DNA of 64,000 bases. Source: Anthostomella pinea (taxonomy: Eukaryota; Ascomycota; Sordariomycetes; Xylariales; Xylariaceae). The position numbers and the translations under genes are program-made. The DNA is taken from positions 1,364,001 through 1,428,000 of the forward strand of contig CAUWAG010000004.1 in assembly GCA_963556695.1 (NCBI GenBank), in the 5' to 3' direction. Position 1 is the first letter of the stretch. The number at the start of each line of letters is the position of its first letter. The notes under the pieces were generated by a model. It made no database searches, was not told the DNA's origin, and worked only from the letters and a program-made list of their open reading frames with translations. Below, one piece after another: positions 55,520 through 64,000 of this stretch.

Positions 55520-57422
55520 TTATCGTGCCACAGAAGACCTCTGCTTCTCTGCCAGGATACCAGCGTTGTCAACCCTGACCTGCTCCGTCCAAAATTTGAC
55601 CTCGACTCCGAACTCCGTAACCCCCTGCGGTATGATCGCGCTCGTGCTATTGGTCCAGTCCTCAAGGACTACGTTCTCATCGGTGCAGTACCACAAGATT
55701 GTATACGCTTCCTCGTGTGGGGTTGGGACCTGCCTGGACTGCGCGAGTGAGATCAGGTGGACGGTGGCGTTTATGGAGCCGTCTGGCAGAGCCACTTGGG
55801 TGATGTTGTCGATGAAGGAAAGTGGACCGAGCAGGGATAGCCACAGGCCTTCCATACAGGCGTTGCAGAAGTTTGCGGTGTAGATATCCCGCATAAGACA
55901 CATGTTGTTGGTCGGGCGGTAGGTGGTTTCGTTGATGTCTGAGAATCTGTTCCAGGGCGTGGGCTGTCAGTAAAGTGGGGAAAGGGGTTATTGAAGGGTG
56001 AGTCCAGGTGCCACTTACGTAGGATACAATCCATGATATCCCAATTCAAGATCGAATCTGATCGCAAGCAAGTGTGAGCCAGTGACCAGGTTCCCGAAAG
56101 TTCATAAATCACTCACTCTTCTCCGTATTCCATAACCTCAAGGTTGCAAAGCTGCGCGCTGCCTTCAATGGCCTCGTTCAGTAGGCTGAACTTCACCTCG
56201 TGCTCTCCTGGCGCCAGCCCCTTGTCCATCTTCATGTTATAGATGTACCTATCCACTCCGACTTCTGGTTTTATCGCCCAGCCAACGTCCTTTCCATCGA
56301 TCTCGGCCCGCAAGTCGGTGCTGGCAGTCATGCCACTCACGCTGAACTGGAGCAAGTAAGAGGCATATGTGCCCGTCGAGACGAAGGTCTGGCTCCAGCT
56401 TTGGGTCGCGTTAAGCAACGTCCAGGGGTATGCCTGGATAGGCATATTGGACCGCTGAATCTTGGGCTCGGTGGCTGGCTCGGTGTACCATAGCTCCCAA
56501 GGAACGGAGTCGGTGGACTGCGCCGAGTTGACACCGCGATACACCTGCCCCCCGTCGTATTCCTCGCCGACTCCGATGATTGAATGACCTAGCTCGTGCC
56601 GAAGAACTGCGGGCCCATTAATGGGAGAGACAGTTACGGTGCTACGGGTTTTAGTGAAGGTACGAATTTGAAAAGGATGAAGTCTCTTACGTGAATGTAC
56701 CGCCGAGCCCTCCATATAAAGGGTCGTTCCCTAGAAGAATAGGAAAGTCACAAGCATCTGTTGACTGACATGCAGCGCGAGCCACCTCGGGCTTATCGTA
56801 ATACACACCACGCAGCTCGGTGCCATCGCGGTAAAGCCCGTAAACGGTGCTGCAGCAGCATCAGTATCATGAAAGGAGTATATACATCAAACGCAATAGG
56901 TGGACTTACTCCAGTGGCTGCCCGCCGACGCCTATGCCGCTCTTTCGAGATGTTAGACTGAGTAATATCAGGTCCCATGTATCGCAAAGCGCGACGTACC
57001 TCGGCACTCGATGAGAAGCCAGCCCAGAAGTTCATCAGAGGAAGAACACTGGCATAGGTCTGTCCGTCCGTAAGGTTTGCGGCGAGGAAGAGGGCATCGG
57101 CGAAGAACTTGTCCTTTTCATCCTCGGTATCTGTGTGCGTATAGCTTTTGGTCAACCGAGAGGCATTCGAGCTGAAGCAAAGTGACGTATACTTACATCC
57201 ATCGCCAAAGAAGATGAGATCGATGCGATTGCTCGACGGTCCATTTACAATCAGGGGCTGGATCTCCAGAGGGGGCGCCGGAACGTCCTGTCTTGCCTGC
57301 AGATACGGAACACCGTTGACCTTGTGGTCTGCGAAGCTCCCCTCCCACTGGTGCTCACAGAACTGTCCCAGAGCAACACCAGTACTCGCAGCCAAGATGA
57401 AGAAGCTTTTGGATGTCTTCAT
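55520..57422 (-). CDS. secreted M64 (IgA-peptidase-type) zinc metallopeptidase
   Basis: Seven exons: 57422-57197, 57130-57000, 56941-56910, 56849-56691, 56641-56117, 56057-56019 and 55946-55520. All six introns (49-72 bp) keep the frame, giving 512 residues. The signal peptide is MKTSKSFFILAASTGVALG. Family landmarks: NRIDLIFFGDGYTEDEKDKF, PLMNFWAGFSSSAE, GLYRDGTELRGVYYDKPEVA, LLGNDPLYGGLGGTF and the zinc site RHELGHSIIGVGEEYD (H-E-x-x-H with a downstream E/D ligand). The C-terminal part has FSDINETTYRPTNNMCLMRD and LWLSLLGPLSFIDNIT. Exon 3 is only 32 nt and exon 6 only 39 nt. For the last intron the acceptor GAACAG (55947) rather than the upstream CTGACAG keeps the conserved frame. The enzyme would act as an extracellular protease. 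Confidence 0.9.
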
Positions 57423-58934
57423 GATGGAGGTGCTGACAGGTCAAGATCCAGAATACAAGTGAAAATGGTCGGGCTACCGTTATCTACCCTTATCACCGGT
57501 GAAGACTTACTCGCAGATCTCACTATTTTGTACAGCATCAGTCCGGCTACCCCAATGTCATGTGACTGGAGTTGTGTATCACCTTCCGTAACAGTCCCGA
57601 GTAACGTCATGCCAAGAGAGAAGGTACCACCTACCTATATTGGTGTGTATGCATGCATGTGGTATCAACAGCTGGCGTAGCACACGCAACCAGTATTCCT
57701 ATTCGCTTGCTTTAGCATTTACTATGCGAAATGGACGCTGGACCGACGGTCTCGTTGACTAGACTTGTGACTAGAAACTCAATACCATATCTCCTGGTTA
57801 CAAATACTATTAAACCACCAATAAAACGTTACAGTTGCCTTGCGAGGTTACGTAGGTCGATTTCCAAGCATTTGTATGCCGAATCTCAGTGAAGCTGTTG
57901 CAATTACGGGTTGTTCCATACCCAGGTTGCCGTCAACTAAAACGAGAAACACCATAGATGTATTCAGAGATTGGATGAACCATAAGGTGAAGCCACATTA
58001 GCGCTATTAGGATTCAAACCTAACACATTTAATATGTACATCTTCAACTGGGTCTTTGCACTCTTCAACACTACGTTGAGAACATCAGCCTGAGACTGGC
58101 TTCTGCGGTAGGTCGTATTATATGTGACTTCTGGGCAGCCTATGAGATTGTCAATTCTCCCAAGTCAATATGGGGTACATCTCATTCCACATGTTGAAGG
58201 CAGAGAGTAGGCCAGCCTTACGTTTGGTATTCTAACATTAGCAATGCTCTACTAGTAAGTTCCGGGTGGGTCTCGAGAGTTGACGGTACCGTCGATGGCA
58301 AGTGGAACGTGACAGCGGTGCCGGGACTGTGGTGGCAGACCACGACGTGCTTTAACGTGAACTAGACATTCTACCATCGCCGCTGTATTGGTCTTGACGT
58401 TGGCACGCCACGCGTGTGGCTAGAGACGCGGTGGAATAGTCTGGAAGAGCTCCATTTTGCAGTTTTTGTATCACATAGAGCAACTTACCGTACTGGACGG
58501 CGATAGAGCGGGATTAATCGATAGAGAAATGACGCAAAGGCCGAAATTGGATTGTGAGGTATAAGAAGATATACTAAGGATATTAATTTTGTCTTTTCGC
58601 GATGTGAATTTCCCATCGTTTGATGCAATAAGGAAGTAGGCGGAATTTAAGGCAATCATAAGATAACCGAGTCATTAAACACAGTATAAAGCATTTAAAA
58701 TTTGGAAAAAAAATCCAAAACATATATATAATATTAGTACGATATATAACCAGTCTGAGTCTGGCCCTTATGGATGTTGATCCTGCAAAAAACCAGACTT
58801 TCAGTTAGCAAGTTGAACGACCTGTACATGTGCAATTTAGAGACTCGACCGAAATCAGTGAACTGAGACTGAATATAGAGTAAATCAGCCCAGACACAGT
58901 TCGAATTTGGCAACATTCTGTCTGCCAGAAACGC
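57423..58934. other. intergenic, AT-rich toward the right
   Basis: About 1.5 kb; 58590-58740 is strongly AT-rich. No gene or repeat recognised. It includes the M64 promoter side and the calpain-like gene's 3' flank. Confidence 0.5.
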
Positions 58935-60673
58935 CTACTTGGCGACACCAATGCAAGCGAAGTATTCTTTGAAAGCCGTGACCTCAAGCGCATACAAGCC
59001 ATCGCGATCGACGCAGGCCGCCGGTCGCCAGTACTCCGGCTCAACACGATCAAGCAGACCGGGGTAGCTCGTTACGCCATGGGGCTCGGTGACGCCCCAG
59101 GGGTTGCGGATGATGATGTATTGCTTCTCGCCCTGGCCGGTGCTGGACCAGCCCAACACCGAGTAGGCGTGGTTCGCGACCATATTGGCGCCGCGGTACG
59201 TGAAGTCGCGCCCCGTGGCGTGCGTCCAGGCCACCATGGGCGTGATGGTGCGGTGGTTGACGCTGTTGGCGCGCACGAGGCCGACGAGCTCCGGGCCGGA
59301 GTGCTTGTGCGTGAAGTAGTAGTGCGGCGAGCGGCCGTTGAGCTGCGCCATGGCTTTCACGGGGTCTCCGTGGTGCGTCTGCGTGATGTCGATGTGCTCG
59401 CTGTGGTGCTCTGAGTCGGAGTTGTTGGAGTTGTTGGTGATCCACTGCGTACATCATTGCAATTAGCAAATATCTGATGGAGAGCCTGGGCGAGGCACGA
59501 TTCTGGGAATTGTAAGTTACATACCTTTGCGAACGCCTTCTCATACAACGATGGCCAGACGGCGAACCCGTCGCTGGATCGACAGTACACAGGGTCCGAG
59601 CTGGAGTTGTTGACAGGAACCTCATAATCGACCCTGACGACGCTGGTCTTGGCGTTGTTGCGCCCGCCCTTGTCGTGGAACTTGATATGGAGCTGCTGTT
59701 GCTCATCGTTGCCCCGTCTCATCTGCTCGTGCAAGCCAGCCGCTGAACGATTAATGACAGTCGGGTCGGCCCAGAAGACCGAAAACAGGGCTGCGATGAA
59801 CCAGCTGTTGGCCGCGGCACCCTGGACCGGGTCGTCGAACATTCGCATGTGATGATGGCGTCCCTGGGCTTCCCAGCCGAAGTCGTGAAATGAGTTCATG
59901 GCATTGATGGGGTGGCGAGACATGCTGTTGTGTCGGTTCTGGAGGAGCGCCTCGCGCACGTCACGCCAGGAGCTGTTGGGCGGTCTGAAGTTGTCCTTCT
60001 TGTTGTCGTCTCGCCTGAATGGCAAACACAGTTCATTCATCGTCATGGTCACCTCGCGGTTGCAAACCGTCTTGCCGAGGGTGTGTGCATTGAGCACGAG
60101 ATGGAGCTTGCCGTTCTCTAGACAGGCCCTCTTGATGCGCGTGTTGCCGAGGTCCTTCAATCCGATTTTCTCGAGGTCGCCCACCTTCAGGACGCGGGAG
60201 AGATCAGGCGTCACGAGGTCTCTCTCGTCAAGGATACGCATCTCCTTCTCGGACAGCTCTTCGGCCTCCCGGTCCTTCTCGTTGAGCTTGAGGCCTGCGT
60301 GGAGGACTGAGTTGTGCTTCATGTCGAAGAGCTCCTCGTAGTCGGTCTGTAGGGTGTCCGAGAGGATACGAATAGCGGCACGGGAATTGCGGTCGATCTT
60401 GTGGCCAATCATGTTCTCGACCAGGGCATAGGGGTTGATGACTCCGACCTGAACATGGTTGGGTCTATCGTCAGGGGACGGCTCGTCCCCAAGCATTTGA
60501 TGGCCATGGTCAATATCGCTGAGGTCATCGTAGTCTTCTGGTGCGGCCGGTCTCACTGGAAAAGAAGTCCTGTCAAGCTTTCGCCCAGTGAGAGCCTCAA
60601 AGAGGACATATGCGTCAATTGGGCCAGTTGGCACCCCGTTGAAGGGTTCAGAAGTGGAAGCGGAAGACACCAT
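58935..60673 (-). CDS. calpain-like (C2) family protein, catalytic Cys replaced by Ser
   Basis: Two exons, 60673-59525 and 59444-58935, with an 80-bp phase-0 intron (GTATGT..CGCAG), give 552 residues. The start is MVSSASTSEPFNGVP; the open frame runs further upstream but that part looks like 5' UTR. After a ~260-residue N-terminal region of unknown type, the calpain-type protease domain appears: DDPVQGAAANSWFIAALFSVFWADP, SDGFAVWPSLYEKAFAK, then NHAYSVLGWSSTG (His475) and IIIRNPWG (Asn497). The position of the catalytic Cys (usual GDCWF or ANCWF) is Ser290, codon AGC. His and Asn of the triad are kept. No C2-like or EF-hand modules follow; the protein ends soon after the domain. Calpains are intracellular cysteine proteases; this one is probably inactive or altered. 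Confidence 0.82.
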
Positions 60674-62135
60674 TTTGAGCTGGAGTTGGGCGGTTCTAGA
60701 GTTGATGAGTAGGTAGTTTGTGAAATTGAATCCTGAAGAGAGACGATGGTGTGCAAGTGAGGAGTAGAGCTGAAAAAATCGAACCGATGTGGGAGTCCTG
60801 ACAAGAGTTTTTATACATTCTTCACCGTGTCTCTGGCCCCTTTCCCCTCTGATGAAGAGAAGCACGATCTCGATGTAAGCATCATCGATCCTCTTTCCCC
60901 GCTCGCTCAGTTCACGATAGTTTCGCAGTAGCTGCCCGAAGTGGAAGCTTGACTACAAGATCTACATTCATACCTGATCCCTGACCACATCTCCAGATCC
61001 GGCCCAGCTCGCTATATCACACTGTCACATGCTTCGCACGGCCCATCTTGCTAGGGAGTGATGAGGTCGTCTCGGTAGGTTGCGGCCTGCTTGTGCACTG
61101 GAAGTTACCGCGTGCATAGCCTAGACTTCCGTCGAAATTCAGTATATCCATAAAGCGGGACTTGACGCCGTAGATCATCTCAAGAACTCCTATGGCCCGT
61201 CCGAGATGAGCCACAAGCGATAACGCTAGTTCGCGCTGATGAGAATGGAACCTCACCCCAATTATGGCTTGGCTCGCTGCCCGTCCATGGAGGAGGAAAG
61301 AGCGTGCTCCAAGGACGTGTGGTCGCATATATACGTTTACCGGTGGCGACCGCTCCATCCCCGTTAGTCCTCGGCAAGCCTCGTCAAGCCCTTGGAAGCA
61401 GGGAAACATGAACGGTCCGTGCTAGCCTCGAAGTTAATACAGCTTCACCGGACTTCAAGATCAAGGTGCACTGACGGCCAGCGGCCAGAGCCATTTGCCC
61501 CTGATTAGTGCTTCGATTGGCCTAGAATCGCTTGATACCCCTGGCTCTAGCGCTTGCTAAGTAGGTCGGTTCAACCTAATTCACTCGATTAGGGTTTTGC
61601 TGTCTTGCATACGCGTCTTGGAGGGGCCTCGAAAGACCTTGTCCAAGATAAACTTCGTTCCGGCTTGGGGTAACGGCACATTCGTTGGAGTACCCTTCCT
61701 ACGGCTTACGAGTTCCCTAGAACCTTCATGGCCTTGAAGGCTCCTGTTGATGTCGATCTTGCCTGACCATGCCGGGGTAGTGACTTGTGAAGCCTCAGGA
61801 GTAAGAGCAACCAAGATTAATGTTTTTTTTGATAGGACCGTGGCCTGAAATGTGGGTTCAGAAGGTCGATGGGTTCGCTTACTTCTCTTGATGTTTGTAG
61901 AGGGCTATTGCTCCAAAATGCATCGCTTGGGCTGTGTTCCAGACACCACCCACGGTTGACAAGAGTGCTCCGTCCATGAGTTCTATCATGCATGACGAGA
62001 TATGGAAACGGTATCAAGGCGTGTGGAAAGAGGGGTTTCTCACAGGTGGTAAGGAAGAGGTCAAATTTCCCAGAGCACGTTCAGCTAAGATCTGATTCCA
62101 TGATGTATGACAGACTAATCCAATGACCTCGCCCA
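60674..62135. other. intergenic
   Basis: About 1.5 kb. A 130-codon minus-strand frame (61017-61409) and a 77-codon frame (61581-61814) have no motif and no visible splice structure, so I do not call them. Confidence 0.5.
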
Positions 62136-63071
62136 CTAAAGCATACATGAAGTCGTCTTGTGGCCATTGAGGCTAAAGCGCGTAGACGATTGATCCTCAT
62201 CGGCATTACGAATCCACTCCCGATTCATAGCTTCCGTAAGACCGGCCTCTAGCTTATCGAGTTCATCTGAAGCATGACCCTTGCATAGCTTGCACATCAA
62301 ATTGTCGGTAGCAGCTGTGTCGTTTGCAATGACCAGGATGGACTCATCGCGGCTGCACCCGAACAGTCGGCTTTCAAGCATAGGATCACTTCGCCCTTTC
62401 AGCTGGTACGTTGATGCTATGAACTTGACCGACTCTAGGTTTGGGAAGATCCGCGGGCTGAATAGTTTCTCCCGCCAATAGTTCGGTTCGAGGTTTGGAC
62501 CATTGAAAATCCTGAGTACAACATGCTGGGTGGCGCCGTATAGTTTGGACAGAGCTTTGACGAAGAGTCCGCCGCTCGACCCCATAAACTTCCAGTATAT
62601 GGGCAGACGGAGGTTGTCTCTGTCGGGGTCGAACCAACCCCACTGGGTCTCAAACCGTGGAGGCAAGCTTTCGTAAACCGAATTGAACTTGCGCTTTTCA
62701 ACGTTTCGAATGGGGAAAAGCTTGCCGGTGCGACATGCGGCATCTCCCGATTCTCGGTTGATACGCGCGGTGATGGGAGGTGCAGATGCCGGCTCAAACT
62801 CATAGGCATGGCCGTGGTCAGGTGCCAGTAATTTCCTGTGGATATTGACAATTCTGCCAGGGGTCGCGAGGTTCCATACCACGCAGCGAATCTCGGATGG
62901 GAGTCTGGCAAATTGAGGCCATATGGCTGGGGTATCGATGTAACGACACACAGCGTCGATGTAGGGACGAAGCCTCTTGGTCTCAGATTTCATTTCGCCA
63001 AGTCCATCTGCAAAGTTTCCCCGAAAATCATCTCTCAGTGAACCAACCAGACCATCCAATCTGGCTTGCAT
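62136..63071 (-). CDS. 2EXR-domain protein
   Basis: A single exon of 311 residues, MQARLDGLVGSLRDDF to a stop after SLNGHKTTSCML. The diagnostic stretch is WPQFARLPSEIRCVVWNLATPGRIVNIHRK (F-x-x-LP-x-E-I-R-x-x-VW), the 2EXR motif found in many fungal proteins, followed by ARINRESG, as in the usual VNRESR element. The remainder has YWKFMGSSGGLFVKALSKLY and a C-terminal helical segment. 2EXR proteins are lineage-expanded in Pezizomycotina and their role is unknown; the motif is reminiscent of an F-box. The gene looks intact. Confidence 0.85.
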   Translation of the reverse strand: MQARLDGLVGSLRDDFRGNFADGLGEMKSETKRLRPYIDAVCRYIDTPAIWPQFARLPSEIRCVVWNLATPGRIVNIHRKLLAPDHGHAYEFEPASAPPITARINRESGDAACRTGKLFPIRNVEKRKFNSVYESLPPRFETQWGWFDPDRDNLRLPIYWKFMGSSGGLFVKALSKLYGATQHVVLRIFNGPNLEPNYWREKLFSPRIFPNLESVKFIASTYQLKGRSDPMLESRLFGCSRDESILVIANDTAATDNLMCKLCKGHASDELDKLEAGLTEAMNREWIRNADEDQSSTRFSLNGHKTTSCML

Positions 63072-63889
63072 GTTGAATCTATCACGGTCCAGTCTTTGAC
63101 AGTGTTACGGTATAACATAATGCCTCCACATATTTATGTACATATAAACCCCTAGCTTCCCCGTTCTCTTTCGACCTTGCCTCTTCTTCCTTAGATATCG
63201 TTGAATCGAGATATTTCATCCCATCAGCACTGACCAGCGCAGCTGCAGGCCTGATTGTCACAGACAGATTGTGTTCTCAAATGATCCAACTGTGGTCTTG
63301 ATCATCGCCTCCTGAGCTCTCTTCATGTCAAAGATGATGTCACGGATGATACTTCGTCTTTCGAGACTATCCAATTTGATAATCTGCAGACCTTGGTGGA
63401 CTCATCGTCCCTGGCATGTAAGAGTTGATTGATCTTGTTCAGCTGCTGCAAGATGCTGTCGTCTGGCGCCATGGCTCAGTACCCGAGGACTCCCTGATGA
63501 TGAGACGGCCTTGCTGACATTTTCTTGGAGAGGCTGCAAGTGGTGGTAATCTAGGTGTGTTCGCCGTTGTTGGAGATCCCAGATCATCCCGTCGGTTGCG
63601 TCCATTTATCCACTTGAGAAGAAAGAAAGCCGATCGTAGTAAACGTTGAGAGAGCAATAGAAGCAGAAAGCACAAGGTTCAATTCCTTTAGACCCAAGCG
63701 TGGACTGAGTTTGGAACAAAAGGTTTAAATTGTGATACAACAGTAGACACACACATTGGCGTTAGTTACTCTCTCCCTCCTTCCACATTACACACAGGTT
63801 ACAATAAAGAGCACTTCTTCCACCTGCATAAGTTTCTCTGGTGCGGATCAAACTAGTGGTCATTGACACCAAGCATCTAGGCTAAACGT
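63072..63889. other. intergenic
   Basis: About 820 bp. A 67-codon minus-strand frame from an ATG at 63605 has heptad-like Leu/Gln content but no further support. Nothing else seen. Confidence 0.45.
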
Positions 63890-63980
63890 GCCGTATGGCG
63901 CAATGGTCAAATGTGCCTGGTTGTGTTCTCGTTTGTGCGGTGGGCGACGAGAACAAGTGGGTTCGAATCCTGTTATGGCC
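63890..63980 (+). tRNA. tRNA-like element (possible tRNA or tRNA-derived SINE head)
   Basis: A box TGGCGCAATGGT (63896-63907) and B box GGTTCGAATCC (63960-63970) are at tRNA spacing, and GCCGTAT at the start can pair partly with TTATGGC at the end. The middle holds a perfect 8-bp stem (GTTCTCGT / ACGAGAAC) instead of a normal anticodon arm, and the T stem relies on G-U pairs. No anticodon can be assigned. Confidence 0.3.
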
Positions 63981-64000
63981 CCCTTGTGACCCGGCTTGTG

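Noticed and set aside
55335..55883. 182-codon plus-strand frame
   Set aside because: Antisense to the last exon of the M64 peptidase gene.
57990..58030. B-box-like GGTTTGAATCC on the minus strand
   Set aside because: One mismatch to the consensus and no A box at tRNA spacing.
1..64000. CRISPR array, bacterial operons or a secondary-metabolite core gene (PKS, NRPS, terpene synthase)
   Set aside because: None seen; the sequence is eukaryotic and no such domains are present.

Overview
The window is nuclear DNA of a filamentous ascomycete (Pezizomycotina). The evidence is the many short introns (46-169 bp) with GT..AG ends and CTAAC/CTGAC-like branch sites, and the protein families present: an ANKwee1-type Wee1 kinase, a fungal rhodopsin-domain seven-helix receptor, BTB/POZ and 2EXR proteins, GH31 and GH43 glycosidases, a hexose MFS transporter and an M64 peptidase. 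I cannot name the genus. Gene models with several exons were spliced by hand; in every model called intact the introns keep the reading frame from ATG to stop.

Layout. 1-7 kb: housekeeping genes, the 3' part of a gamma-tubulin complex component and a Wee1-type kinase, followed by about 4 kb without a gene. 10.9-21.2 kb: accessory stretch with an intact BTB/POZ protein, an intact single-pass membrane protein and four damaged genes (SET-domain, MYND-finger, F-box/leucine-rich-type, orphan). Three copies of one short terminal-inverted-repeat element sit around the SET and MYND genes. 21.6-42.2 kb: metabolic and surface genes: ketopantoate-reductase-like enzyme, GNAT acetyltransferase, secreted GH31 alpha-glucosidase, seven-helix receptor, alpha/beta hydrolase, secreted GH43 exo-beta-1,3-galactanase, a caspase-like domain fused to C2H2 zinc fingers, and a sugar transporter. 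42.2-47.9 kb: gene-poor, holding one small secreted cysteine-rich precursor with Kex2-type sites. 47.9-54.3 kb: a patatin-like protein and a duplicated locus (one intact acidic/lysine-glycine-rich protein gene and one decayed copy) whose shared 3' flanks contain a GAAA-loop hairpin and an intron-like segment. 55.5-63.1 kb: secreted M64 metallopeptidase, calpain-like protein and 2EXR protein, all on the minus strand. A tRNA-like element lies at the right edge.

How the genes may work together. The secreted alpha-glucosidase and galactanase with the sugar transporter would release and import sugars from starch-like and arabinogalactan-type substrates; this is inferred from family and proximity. 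Three proteins look like enzymes with a changed key residue: Tyr for the caspase-dyad His, Ser for the calpain Cys, Gly for the patatin Ser. The caspase-like/zinc-finger fusion, the Kex2-processed peptide and the duplicated locus with its conserved 3' elements are the most promising leads.
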